Of a stretch of DNA of 64,000 bases, positions 51,205-60,681 are shown one piece after another. The number at the start of each line of letters is the position of its first letter. Within the stretch, counting starts at the first letter, position 1. The notes under the pieces were generated by a model. That model was not told the origin of the DNA and ran no database searches. It worked only from the letters and a program-made list of their open reading frames with translations. The position numbers were made by a program, and so were the translations under genes. Source of the DNA: Bacteroidia bacterium (GTDB lineage: Bacteria > Bacteroidota > Bacteroidia > B-17B0 > Aurantibacillaceae); contig JAEUTO010000004.1 of the NCBI GenBank assembly GCA_016787785.1, positions 248,001-312,000 on the forward strand. Reading direction: 5' to 3'.

Positions 51205-53799
51205 ATGAAAAGAATATTTATTTTACTATTTAGTGTGTTTGCATTTGTAACATCTAAAGCTCAATCTTATACATGGACCAATGCGGATGCGGATAACGAT
51301 TTCGAAAATCCTAATAACTGGAATCCAACGCCTCTTTTTGGCTATCCATCATTTGGTGAAACGGCAGTTTTTGACGGTGCTTCTTCAAACGGTAATTGTA
51401 TTATGCCGAATGATGAAGATTTTACCACATTAAGCATGCTTTCCAGTTATACAGGCTCCGTAGATGCTTCAGGTGTTATACTAACATTAGTAAGTATTAG
51501 TTTGCAAGGAGGTACTTTGGTTTCCCCATCGTCAACCCTGCACGTTTCCGGAAACTTGGTTAAATCTGCGGGTGCAGCTTATTTAACAACGCCAAGTAGC
51601 TGGTTAGATTATAATCTGACGTCTACAACCCAAAGAAGTATTGTTGGTAATTTTAGTTTCGCAAATCTGGAGGTTACTACTACAGGAACCGGCAACAGGA
51701 GCTTAAACTTTGGAGCGAGTACCGCTACGACTACAAATTTATTTTTTACTGGCGCTACCAACCCTATGGCTTATAAAGGTGCAATTAATGTTAGCAGTAT
51801 GTTGACCATTTCAGGCACAACTAACGTAGCGGCACCAAGTAATACTGGAAGCGTTATTTTTGTTGGCGCAGGATCAAAAACCATTACAGGTAACGCTAGT
51901 GCCGTTAATAATCCAATAGGCAGCATTCGTTTTAATACATCGGGTAACCTTACTATGACAGGTAACGTGAATATTACCGGTACTTGGAGCGTAACCGCTT
52001 TGGGTGGTTTAACGGCTGGTACCTCTGTGGTAAATATGATGGGTGGTACCGTTACAGCTGGAAACACTGCAACAACTCAAGCCCTGTTTGATAATTTAAC
52101 AACCACCACAGGCAGTACAACGGTATTGTCTAATAATTCTTTTATAGGTTTTAATGGTAACTTAACTAATAACGGATCTATAACGGCAAACAACGCTTTA
52201 TTAAGAATGAACGGTGCTACTCAATCTATCACCGGAACAAGTTTAACGCTTAACGCACTTGAAGCAAACGGTGCAGGAAATAAAACAATAGGTACTGCAA
52301 TTAATATTAATGATTCTCTAAAGATCTCTGCCGCAGCAGCTGTGGCAAGCGGTGGTAACATAACTCTAAAAGCTACCAGCGCTGTAAAAGGCAGAATAGC
52401 GCAGATCGCTGCGGGTGGCTCTATTACAGGAAATGTAACGGTTGAAAATTTTATATTGGGTGGCAACACCGGTTGGGCTTTGTTAGGATCTGCGGGTGTT
52501 AGCGGTATGACCATGAACGATTGGTACGACGATTTTCCAATGGCTATTGAAGGTTCTGCCACAGATGTAACTTCTGCCGGTGGTTATTTTGAATCGGTAC
52601 AAGGTTGGAACGAAGGTGACGCATATGGATACGATACAACAATTACTATTGGAACGGCTTTAACTCCTGGAAAAGGTTTCTGGACCTATTTAGGTACTGG
52701 TCCTTCAACTACTTCTGACATTACAATTGATCTTGTTGGATCGCCCGTAACAGGTGGTTTACCAATTAACTTAACTAATTCTGCTCAAAGCGGTACTTGT
52801 TTAATTGCAAACCCTTACGCATCGCCAATTCGTTGGACATTATTAAGGAACGGAAATTTACAGGTTACAAACGCTATTTATATTTATAATGCCGATGGGC
52901 CATACGCAACATTTGTAAACGGTTTTGGAACAAATGGCGGTACGGATTTTATTCCTGCCGGACAAGGTTTTTATGTTGAAGCACTTTCAAATACAAGTTT
53001 AAATGCACAAGAATCAAACAAGGTTTCGAGTGCAACGCAAGTAATGAAAACAAACAATGCCAGCAACATTGCTAATTACGGTTTACCAATTAAATTGCAA
53101 ATTCAAGGTTTTAGTGGAGATTATGATGAAACAGGAATTCGTTTCCACGGTTCAGCTACAAATGCCTATGATATTGAGTGGGATGCCCGCAAGATCTTCC
53201 AAACTCCAGGTTATGTAGGATATCCGGGTGGATACAGCAAGTACACAACCATTTCTACAAAAGGTGGAAATATAGACTATTCAATTAACAGTTTACCATA
53301 TGCTTTAACTCAAAACGCAGTTATCCCGGTTTTAGTGAAGGTTATGGCCAGCGGTCAGTATACAATCAATGGTTTTGATATGCACTTATTACCGCCTAAT
53401 GCTTGTGTAACTTTAAAAGATAAATTATTAAATGTTACACATAACATTAAGGCAAGCCCATACGTTTGTACAATTAACGATACAACGTCAACAGCGCGTT
53501 TTGAATTAACAGTTTGCGCTGATCTTACAACAGGTGTTAACAACAATACACCAGTTATCAATGATAACTCAGTAATGGTTAAGCATGATGTAAGTGGTGT
53601 TTATGTAGATCTTAACTTTGATAAAACTACTAAAGCTAACATCTCTGTAACAAATGTGTTAGGACAAAAAATTGTTGATGGAAAATCAGTTACTACTCAA
53701 AACGAAACAGTACACTTTGGTTTAGAAGCAAAAAATCAATTGTTATTTGTAACGGTTGAAACTGAGAGCAGCAAGATCACTAAAAAGATCATCCACTAA
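51205..53799 (+). CDS. Large secreted T9SS sorting-domain protein
   Basis: An 864-aa protein with a signal peptide (MKRIFILLFSVFAFVTSKAQ) and a beta-rich, Gly/Ser/Thr-heavy body with short repeats (GNLTMTGNVNITGTWSV, GFNGNLTNNGSITAN), possibly beta-solenoid. A domain at about 400-650 contains CLIANPYASPIRWTLLRNGN. The last 85 residues are a T9SS sorting domain, ending KITKKIIH. Probably an adhesin or matrix protein. Single-gene unit with a very strong terminator. Confidence 0.87.
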   Translation: MKRIFILLFSVFAFVTSKAQSYTWTNADADNDFENPNNWNPTPLFGYPSFGETAVFDGASSNGNCIMPNDEDFTTLSMLSSYTGSVDASGVILTLVSISLQGGTLVSPSSTLHVSGNLVKSAGAAYLTTPSSWLDYNLTSTTQRSIVGNFSFANLEVTTTGTGNRSLNFGASTATTTNLFFTGATNPMAYKGAINVSSMLTISGTTNVAAPSNTGSVIFVGAGSKTITGNASAVNNPIGSIRFNTSGNLTMTGNVNITGTWSVTALGGLTAGTSVVNMMGGTVTAGNTATTQALFDNLTTTTGSTTVLSNNSFIGFNGNLTNNGSITANNALLRMNGATQSITGTSLTLNALEANGAGNKTIGTAININDSLKISAAAAVASGGNITLKATSAVKGRIAQIAAGGSITGNVTVENFILGGNTGWALLGSAGVSGMTMNDWYDDFPMAIEGSATDVTSAGGYFESVQGWNEGDAYGYDTTITIGTALTPGKGFWTYLGTGPSTTSDITIDLVGSPVTGGLPINLTNSAQSGTCLIANPYASPIRWTLLRNGNLQVTNAIYIYNADGPYATFVNGFGTNGGTDFIPAGQGFYVEALSNTSLNAQESNKVSSATQVMKTNNASNIANYGLPIKLQIQGFSGDYDETGIRFHGSATNAYDIEWDARKIFQTPGYVGYPGGYSKYTTISTKGGNIDYSINSLPYALTQNAVIPVLVKVMASGQYTINGFDMHLLPPNACVTLKDKLLNVTHNIKASPYVCTINDTTSTARFELTVCADLTTGVNNNTPVINDNSVMVKHDVSGVYVDLNFDKTTKANISVTNVLGQKIVDGKSVTTQNETVHFGLEAKNQLLFVTVETESSKITKKIIH

Positions 53800-53819
53800 T
53801 TTTTAACTCTTTTTATACA

Positions 53820-53857
53820 GATCCCGTCATGGTTTAACCATGACGGGATCTTTTTTT
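53820..53857 (+). terminator. Very strong intrinsic terminator
   Basis: Perfect 15-bp arms GATCCCGTCATGGTT and AACCATGACGGGATC around one central T (53820-53850), followed by seven T. It ends the 864-aa T9SS gene 20 bases past its stop. Confidence 0.92.
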
Positions 53858-53909
53858 ACTTTTTTACAATAATTGTATTTCCATTTTCGTTAAAGCAGCA
53901 CGCTTTGTT

Positions 53910-53917
53910 TATATTTG
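53910..53917 (+). promoter_or_regulatory. -7 box of the T9SS plug gene, near-leaderless
   Basis: TATATTTG matches TAnnTTTG exactly and lies only 3 bases before the ATG at 53921, so the transcript should have almost no leader. The upstream -33 region (TTTTCG) is a poor match. Confidence 0.5.
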
Positions 53918-53920
53918 ATC

Positions 53921-55231
53921 ATGTTTAAAAAGAACTTCATTTATTTTTTGCTGGCTTTACCAATCGCCATTTTTTCCCAAACTAAAACCGGAGAGGACGA
54001 AGATTATGTAAATGATAATGTTCTTAAATATGATGACTACAATTATAAGCCTACCATAAAAACAGTGCAGATCCACGAATCGAGCTGGGAATTTGGTTTA
54101 CCTATTATTGACCTTAATGGTGCCGAACAAATACAATTAACCTTTGACGATCTGGAAGCTGATAAAAGACAATACAGCATTTCGTTCATTCACTGCAATG
54201 CCGATTGGACACCAAGCGACCTGATGATAAGCGAATACATGACCGGTTTTTTTGATCTTAACATCATTAACTATTCTTTCTCTACCAACACCATGCAAAA
54301 GTACATTCACTATGATATTGTGTTTCCGCAACAAAGTTTAAAATTTACAAAAAGCGGAAATTATATTGTTTATGTGTATGCCGATGGTGATAAAAAAGAT
54401 CTTGTATTAAGCAGACGTTTTTTAATTTACGATCCAAAAATTACTATTGCCGCTAATTTCAGGCAGCCTATAGGTGATGGAGAACAATATAACAAACAAC
54501 ATATGGATCTTGTTATTAATAACTCAGGTTATGATATCACAAATCCATATAAAGATCTTAAAGTTACTATAACACAAAACAACCGTTGGGATAATGCAGT
54601 TACAGATGTGAAACCAACATTTATGGGCGGCAATACGCTTACCTATTCGTTGGATGACGCTACGACCTTTAACGGTGGAAATGAATTCAGGTATTTTGAT
54701 GCAAGAAGCGTGAGATTTTATTCAGAAAAAGTAAAAGAGATCTATAAAGATGAAAATTTAAAAAACCACATTGTGTTATATAAAGAAGAGATACGCTCGG
54801 TAAAACCTTATTTATACTATCCGGATTTTAACGGAAAATTCTTAATTAAGAATAACGATTTTAAGGGGAATATGGATACCGAAGCAGATTATGTTTTTGT
54901 TGATTTTTTCCTTCCATACTTGACACCCGAAGCCAACGGTAATTTTTATATACTTGGCAAATTAACCGACTGGCGCATGAATAAAGCCAGTAAAATGACC
55001 TACAACTATAAACGTTTTGGTTACGAAGCCCAATTGTATTTAAAACAAGGTTACTACAACTATATCTACGTTTTAAGCAACGATGCTAAAAAAGGAGGGG
55101 ATGAAACTATTACAGAAGGAAACCATTGGGATACAGAAAATGATTACAATATTTTTGTGTATCACCGCAAAATAGGTCAGTACTACGATCAGCTGATCGG
55201 TTTTAAAAAAATGAATTCTTTAAAAAAGTAA
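53921..55231 (+). CDS. T9SS plug protein (DUF5103)
   Basis: Gating partner of the type IX secretion translocon SprA: it seals the pore in the outer membrane. From the ATG at 53921 (MFKKNFIYFLLALPIAIFSQ, signal peptide) the protein is 436 aa, the family size. DUF5103 signatures: SWEFGLPIIDLNGAEQIQLT (about 48-68), YSISFIHCNADWTPSDLMIS, and YFDARSVRFYSEKVKEIY. Its presence supports the T9SS readings of the many sorting-domain proteins here. Convergent with the aldehyde dehydrogenase gene (3-base gap). Confidence 0.9.
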   Translation: MFKKNFIYFLLALPIAIFSQTKTGEDEDYVNDNVLKYDDYNYKPTIKTVQIHESSWEFGLPIIDLNGAEQIQLTFDDLEADKRQYSISFIHCNADWTPSDLMISEYMTGFFDLNIINYSFSTNTMQKYIHYDIVFPQQSLKFTKSGNYIVYVYADGDKKDLVLSRRFLIYDPKITIAANFRQPIGDGEQYNKQHMDLVINNSGYDITNPYKDLKVTITQNNRWDNAVTDVKPTFMGGNTLTYSLDDATTFNGGNEFRYFDARSVRFYSEKVKEIYKDENLKNHIVLYKEEIRSVKPYLYYPDFNGKFLIKNNDFKGNMDTEADYVFVDFFLPYLTPEANGNFYILGKLTDWRMNKASKMTYNYKRFGYEAQLYLKQGYYNYIYVLSNDAKKGGDETITEGNHWDTENDYNIFVYHRKIGQYYDQLIGFKKMNSLKK

Positions 55232-55234
55232 TTT

Positions 55235-56650
55235 CTATTTCACCAAGATCTTTGGTTCCATCATATCCATGATGGCATATTTAACGCCTTCGCGTCCCAA
55301 CCCACTTTCTTTTACGCCGCCATATGGCATTTGGTCAAAACGTAAAGTTGGCACATCGTTATGAATAATACCACCCACTTCAATCTGCTTAAAGCAAAGA
55401 TCTAATTCGGTAACTGAATCGGTAAACACGCCACATTGCAAACCAAATTTCGAATCGTTTATTTTTTTAATAGCATCTTCTATTTTACCATTATATTTTT
55501 CTACACAAATTACAGGACCAAAAACTTCTTCGGCACTTACCTTCATTTTAGAAGTAGTGTTTGTTAAAATAGTTGCTTCATAAAAAGATTTTTTTCTTTT
55601 ACCGCCACAAACCAGTTCAGCACCTTGTTTTACGGCTTCTTTTACCCATTCATCAACACGTTTTGCATTTTCTTCATCTATCATGCATGAGATCCTGGTT
55701 TCTTTTTTTAAGGGATCGCCGGCAATTAATTTTTCTGTTTCTTTTTTCATTAAACTTAAAAATTCGTCAAACCTGGTTGGGTGTACAACAAAGCGTTGCG
55801 CGTGAATGCAAATTTGCCCGCTATACGAAAACGCACCTGCTAAACATTTTGCAATTATTTTTTTTAGATCAACACCCTCAGAAATTATTACACCGGCGTT
55901 ACCGCCGAGTTCTAAAACAACTTTCTTTTTACCACTTTGCTTTTTTAACTCCCAGCCAATTGCCGGTGAGCCTGTGAAACTTAAAAGGTTAATGCGATCA
56001 TCTGTTGCCAATAAATTTCCCGTGGTTCTGTCCATCGGTAAAATAGACACCATGCCCTTTGGCAAATTTGTTTTTGCGATGATGTGGGCTAATTCTAATG
56101 TTGAAAGTGGAGTAGAAGAGGCAGGTTTTAAAATGATAGGGCAGCCCGCTGCGATTGCCGGCGCAATTTTGTGCACGGCTAAATTCATAGGAAAGTTAAA
56201 TGGCGAAATTCCTGCCACGATACCAATAGGAAAATAATTTACCAGGCCTTCTTTGTTTTTTCCGTTGAGCGTCCAGTCAAGGCTCATGTACTCTTTTGGT
56301 AAGCGTTTACATTCTTCGGCGGCAATTAAAAATGTTTGCGCCGCACGTTCAATTTCGGCAATTGCATAAATAATAGGTTTACCACTTTCAATACTTAAAA
56401 CTTTTGCCAGGTGTTTTTTTTTATTTTCAAGTTCTTCGGCGATAAATGTTAGCGCGGTAAATTTTTCATAAGAAGACAGTTCTTTGCAGGCCTGTTTTGC
56501 TTCTTCAGCAGCAATAATGGCTTTATTTAATATTTCTCTATGAGCTAAACACGTTGTTGTAAGTAATTTACCGGTATACTTATTTGTAACCTCCAGTTTT
56601 TTATTTGTCGAAACAAATTCGCCCGCTAAAAATAATTTACATTCTATCAT
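55235..56650 (-). CDS. NAD(P)-dependent aldehyde dehydrogenase
   Basis: 471 aa, with Asn152 in SPFNFP, general base Glu247 in LELGG and nucleophile Cys281 in SGQICIHAQR, so it is catalytically intact. FTGSPAIGWELKKQSGKKKV (about 225-244) is the NAD-binding region. The subgroup resembles succinate-semialdehyde or lactaldehyde dehydrogenases, but the substrate cannot be fixed. A single gene, convergent with the plug gene. Confidence 0.92.
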   Translation of the reverse strand: MIECKLFLAGEFVSTNKKLEVTNKYTGKLLTTTCLAHREILNKAIIAAEEAKQACKELSSYEKFTALTFIAEELENKKKHLAKVLSIESGKPIIYAIAEIERAAQTFLIAAEECKRLPKEYMSLDWTLNGKNKEGLVNYFPIGIVAGISPFNFPMNLAVHKIAPAIAAGCPIILKPASSTPLSTLELAHIIAKTNLPKGMVSILPMDRTTGNLLATDDRINLLSFTGSPAIGWELKKQSGKKKVVLELGGNAGVIISEGVDLKKIIAKCLAGAFSYSGQICIHAQRFVVHPTRFDEFLSLMKKETEKLIAGDPLKKETRISCMIDEENAKRVDEWVKEAVKQGAELVCGGKRKKSFYEATILTNTTSKMKVSAEEVFGPVICVEKYNGKIEDAIKKINDSKFGLQCGVFTDSVTELDLCFKQIEVGGIIHNDVPTLRFDQMPYGGVKESGLGREGVKYAIMDMMEPKILVK

Positions 56651-56696
56651 TTAGTTCTTTATTTACAATGCAATTTACCATTTTTTAGTAAAATAA

Positions 56697-56723
56697 AAAG
56701 GCAGTTAATTTTTAACTGCCTTT
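56697..56723. terminator. Bidirectional intrinsic terminator
   Basis: Perfect 12-bp stem AAAGGCAGTTAA (56697-56708) / TTAACTGCCTTT (56712-56723), loop TTT, with A/T-rich flanks on both sides. It lies after the stop of the DUF892 gene and between it and the aldehyde dehydrogenase gene start. Confidence 0.85.
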
Positions 56724-56744
56724 AAGTATAAATTAAGTTTTTTT

Positions 56745-57314
56745 TTATTCTTCTTCACTTTCAACTTCCTCTGCCGCTTGAATATTTATCGTATTTACGG
56801 CAATTTCAGTTAATTTTTCGTCGGCTGCTTTTTCCTCTTCTAAAATCTCTTCCAAAATAGCAGCGGCATCATTTAACCCTAAAATTTCTGCAAAAGTGCG
56901 TAACGTACCATAGGTGGCAATTTCATAATGCTCTACTTTTTGGCCCGCTGCGATAATACCAGCGTCGCGCATAGCGCCATCATCCGTGTCTTTCATTATT
57001 TCTTCGGCTTCTTTAATAAGCCCATTCATAGCCTCACATTTTTTTGCTACAGCTTTTTTGCCAATTATTTCAAACACCTCTTCTACTTTTTTTATCTGCT
57101 CTTCAGTCTCCGCCAGGTGACTTTCCAATGCGTCAATTAATTCTGGTGACGAAGCTTTTTTTACCATTTTCGGCAATGCTTTGGTTAAAGCTTTTTCTGC
57201 CCAATAAATGTCTTTTAAACTGTCTTCAAACAACTTCATTAATTTTGATTCTTCCATTCCGTATTCTTCTGAGCCGGAATTTTTCTTAGCCGAAGCTTTA
57301 GTTCTTGTTGCCAT
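56745..57314 (-). CDS. DUF892 ferritin-like protein (YciE/YciF family)
   Basis: 189 aa. After a basic N-terminal tail (about 1-22) comes a four-helix bundle with the DUF892 start [20 protein letters not shown] and the ligand-type helix [20 protein letters not shown] (about 118-137); a Glu-rich acidic tail ends it (EEVESEEE). YciF-type proteins are ferritin-like and linked to stress, with unknown enzyme activity. A single gene with its own terminator. Confidence 0.88.
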   Translation of the reverse strand: MATRTKASAKKNSGSEEYGMEESKLMKLFEDSLKDIYWAEKALTKALPKMVKKASSPELIDALESHLAETEEQIKKVEEVFEIIGKKAVAKKCEAMNGLIKEAEEIMKDTDDGAMRDAGIIAAGQKVEHYEIATYGTLRTFAEILGLNDAAAILEEILEEEKAADEKLTEIAVNTINIQAAEEVESEEE

Positions 57315-57496
57315 TTTTTGATTTTTTTTTTGTTAGTAGTGAAGTGAGCTTTGATCTGCTTCACCGGATTTATATTATTTCTATTATTTAATGGCAAAAA
57401 TTATGCCTGTTATTATTTTTATGCAGAATACAGGTTTATATTTCATAATAATTCGTTCTCAGTTATTTATAAAATTTGCTTTATTTTGTTGGCAAA

Positions 57497-60022
57497 ATGA
57501 GTACCATAGAAATTAATTCCCAATTTGAGCACGTTTTAAATTTTGTGAACCAAACTAACCAACCCGTTTTTTTAACGGGTAAGGCAGGTACAGGCAAAAC
57601 AACATTATTAAAGTACATTAAAGAAAATACCATTAAACAAATGGCAGTGGTTGCCCCAACAGGTGTGGCCGCAATTAATGCAGGTGGTAGTACCATTCAT
57701 TCTTTTTTCCAATTTGCATTTGCACCTTTTTTACCGGTATTAAATTTAGAGCATCAGGTAGATTTTTCTCAAACTGCAGCAGCGGCTGCCCAGTTTAAAT
57801 ACAATAGTTTGCGTCTTTCTATTTTCAGGAAACTGGAATTATTGGTTATAGATGAAATAAGTATGGTTCGCGCCGATCTTTTAGATCAGATAGATTTTGT
57901 TTTGCGCAGCACCCGCAAAAAAACACATTTGCCTTTTGGCGGCGTGCAGGTAATGTTCATTGGCGATATGCACCAATTGCCGCCAGTTGTCAATCCGGAG
58001 GAATGGCGTTTGTTGAATCATATTTATCAAAGCCCATATTTTTTTGATAGCCTTGTTTTTAGAAATAATCCGGCTGTTTATATTGAGTTGGAAAAGATAT
58101 ATCGGCAAAGCGAAACGGCATTTATTGATATTTTAAATAAGGTGCGCAATAATAATTTAAGCCTTGATGATCTTGAAACACTTAACGGGCATTATCGCGC
58201 AGATCTTTCTCAGGAATTTATCCAGTCGAATATTACATTAACAACCCACAACCAAAAAGCAGATGAGATAAACCAAAAATTAATAGGCTCTCTGCCAGAC
58301 AAAGCTTACACCTTTAAATGTAAAGTAGAAGGTATTTTTAATGAAAAAAATTATCCGGCCGACGAACAGTTAACCTTAAAAAAAGGAACACGCGTGATGT
58401 TCCTAAAAAATAATCCTGAAAAAAATTATTATAACGGTAAAATTGGCATCGTAACGTATTTAAGTGATAGTGTTATAAAAGTAAAATGCGAAGAGGATCA
58501 TGAAGAAATTGAAGTTAATAAAGAGGCCTGGAGCAACGTATCCTATAAATTAAATAAGGAAACAAAGGTTGTTGAGGAGGAAATATTAGGAACGTTTTCG
58601 CAATACCCATTGCGTTTGGCGTGGGCAATTACCATTCATAAAAGTCAGGGTTTAACGTTTGAAAAAGTGATTATAGATGCGGCACACTCCTTTAGTGCTG
58701 GCCAGGTGTACGTGGCGTTAAGCCGTTGCCGTAGCTTGGCGGGTTTAACGTTGAGCTCAAAAATAAATGCGGAGACATTGTTTAACGATAAAAAGATCCT
58801 GAATTTTTCTTCCGAAAATAAACAGGATCAAAATGCAATTGATTCTATTTTTAAGTCATCAAAAAATGAATACATCAAAACTGTCTTGATCGGTCTTTTT
58901 GATCTTACAGATATTATTTATGTGCGCAAAGATCTTGCGGGACTTTTTCAATTGTATAAAACAAAGGTTCATGCATCTTTAACCGATTGGAGCGAAAAGT
59001 TCTTTTCAAAACTGGATGCGCTGAATGAAGTGAGTTTAAAATTTAAAAATCAATTAAGTAATTTAATTGCAGCTTCAACAAACGTAGAGCATGATGAGGT
59101 TGTTCGAAAACGTTTGGAACAGGCTTCTGCATATTTTCAAAACGAACTGGAGCAAATAAATAGTTTACTCAAGAATATTCCTTTTACCACCGAGAGTAAA
59201 GAAGCCGCTGAAGAAATAAATACTGAGTTGCAAAGTATATTTGAGCAAGTGTTTACCAAACTGGCTTTATTTAAGTCGAGTGCTTATGGATTTAATTTGC
59301 ATGAGTTCTTAAAAGCAAAATTAAAAATTGTTTATCCAGTCATTCGTATTAATATTTATGAGAATGCCAGGAATGCAAAAATTTCGGGAGATATTAGTCA
59401 TCCCGCTTTGTACAAAAAACTATTATTGCTGCGCGATGATATTTGTAACGATGAGCAAAAGCCAATTTACATGGTTGCCAGTAACAAGACCTTAAAAGAA
59501 TTGACCGAATTTTTACCCACAACCTCTGATGAACTTATGAAGATAAGTGGTTTTGGAGAAGCAAAAGTAGAGGCTTTTGGAGATGATTTTTTGACCATTA
59601 TAAGAGATTTTATGGACGAGCACGCGCTGGAGTCAAACATGCAGGCAAAAGCTCCCACAAAAGCAAAGAAGACAAAAAAGGAAGCTTCGGCGAGTTCGAC
59701 CTCAAAGGCCGGCGAAAAAAAAGTAAGCAGCAGCGAACAAACCTTTAAGTTATTTAAAGAAGGATTAAGTCTTGACGAAATTTCTATTATGCGTGGTTTT
59801 ACAAGGGCAACGTTAGAAAGTCATTTAACACCTTATGTTGCAAGCGGTGAAATAAATATTGATTTTTTAGTTTCTCCTGAAAAACAAAAAACAATAATGC
59901 GTGCCTTAGAAAAATTTGATAAGGCGGCAGGATTAAATCCTATTAAAAGTAAATTGCCCGCCGATATTTCTTTCTCTGAAATAAAATATGTTTTGGCATT
60001 GAAAATGAAAGAGGAGGGTTAG
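57497..60022 (+). CDS. PIF1-like superfamily 1 helicase with HRDC and C-terminal HTH
   Basis: 841 aa from the ATG at 57497 (MSTIEINSQF); a seven-codon upstream extension is unlikely. Walker A GKAGTGKT at 28-35, Walker B with Asp119-Glu120 (LLVIDEISM), and the C-terminal helicase motif LAWAITIHKSQGLTFEKVII (about 379-398) make it a 5'-3' DNA helicase of the PIF1/RRM3 type. After a coiled-coil-like stretch, an HRDC-type domain occupies about 640-715, and a helix-turn-helix (SLDEISIMRGFTRATLESHL) the C-terminus. This layout is common in Bacteroidota. It probably works in DNA repair or G-quadruplex resolution. Confidence 0.9.
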   Translation: MSTIEINSQFEHVLNFVNQTNQPVFLTGKAGTGKTTLLKYIKENTIKQMAVVAPTGVAAINAGGSTIHSFFQFAFAPFLPVLNLEHQVDFSQTAAAAAQFKYNSLRLSIFRKLELLVIDEISMVRADLLDQIDFVLRSTRKKTHLPFGGVQVMFIGDMHQLPPVVNPEEWRLLNHIYQSPYFFDSLVFRNNPAVYIELEKIYRQSETAFIDILNKVRNNNLSLDDLETLNGHYRADLSQEFIQSNITLTTHNQKADEINQKLIGSLPDKAYTFKCKVEGIFNEKNYPADEQLTLKKGTRVMFLKNNPEKNYYNGKIGIVTYLSDSVIKVKCEEDHEEIEVNKEAWSNVSYKLNKETKVVEEEILGTFSQYPLRLAWAITIHKSQGLTFEKVIIDAAHSFSAGQVYVALSRCRSLAGLTLSSKINAETLFNDKKILNFSSENKQDQNAIDSIFKSSKNEYIKTVLIGLFDLTDIIYVRKDLAGLFQLYKTKVHASLTDWSEKFFSKLDALNEVSLKFKNQLSNLIAASTNVEHDEVVRKRLEQASAYFQNELEQINSLLKNIPFTTESKEAAEEINTELQSIFEQVFTKLALFKSSAYGFNLHEFLKAKLKIVYPVIRINIYENARNAKISGDISHPALYKKLLLLRDDICNDEQKPIYMVASNKTLKELTEFLPTTSDELMKISGFGEAKVEAFGDDFLTIIRDFMDEHALESNMQAKAPTKAKKTKKEASASSTSKAGEKKVSSSEQTFKLFKEGLSLDEISIMRGFTRATLESHLTPYVASGEINIDFLVSPEKQKTIMRALEKFDKAAGLNPIKSKLPADISFSEIKYVLALKMKEEG

Positions 60023-60147
60023 TATTAAACCTTGCTACACTTCTTACTTTTACATAATTTAAATGTGCTCTTATATAATTCACGGAAATGCGATGACCCA
60101 TTTTTTATTCAGTATCTTTGGTAGTAAGAAAAAAATAAAATCATTTT

Positions 60148-60672
60148 GTGGTAAACACTTTTAATAAAACTATTCTTCCCGAAAATGAAGTTGACAGGCT
60201 TAAAGCATTAGAGTATTTTGATATATTAAATGCTTTGCCCGATCGTTATTTTAGTAACCTTGCAAGAATAATTGCAGTAACATTTGATGTGCCTATTGCA
60301 TTGGTGTCGTTGGTTGGCAGTGAAGATGTTATTTTTAAAGGTAATTTTGGAATGAAAGGTATTAATAGAGTAGATAGGGGAAAAAGCCTTTGTTCGTTGG
60401 CTGTTCTTGATCTTGAGCCAACAATTTTTGCCGATGCAATAAAAGAGCCTTGCTTATTAACAAACCCATTGGTTATTGGTGAATTTGGATTACGTTTTTA
60501 TGCAGGGGCGCCTATAATTACCAAAGAAGGATTTTCAATTGGCACGGTGTGTATTGTTGGTAAAGAACCCCGTGAATTTAGCGCAGATGAAACAGAGATC
60601 TTAAAATTATTTGCAGAGAATGCCATGCATGAAATAGAAATGCGTGGTATAATTAAACACAATTCTAAATAA
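60148..60672 (+). CDS. Stand-alone GAF domain protein
   Basis: 174 aa with a GTG start, chosen because it is the first start before the conserved LPENEVDRLKALEYFDILNA opening of this GAF family. The core FYAGAPIITKEGFSIGTVCI (about 119-138) is the typical GAF strand pair. Catalytic domains are absent, so it is a sensor only or works with a partner. Ligand unknown. A TATCTTTG box at 60113-60120 fits a promoter. Ends 9 bases before convergent nadB. Confidence 0.85.
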   Translation: MVNTFNKTILPENEVDRLKALEYFDILNALPDRYFSNLARIIAVTFDVPIALVSLVGSEDVIFKGNFGMKGINRVDRGKSLCSLAVLDLEPTIFADAIKEPCLLTNPLVIGEFGLRFYAGAPIITKEGFSIGTVCIVGKEPREFSADETEILKLFAENAMHEIEMRGIIKHNSK

Positions 60673-60681
60673 AATTAATTT

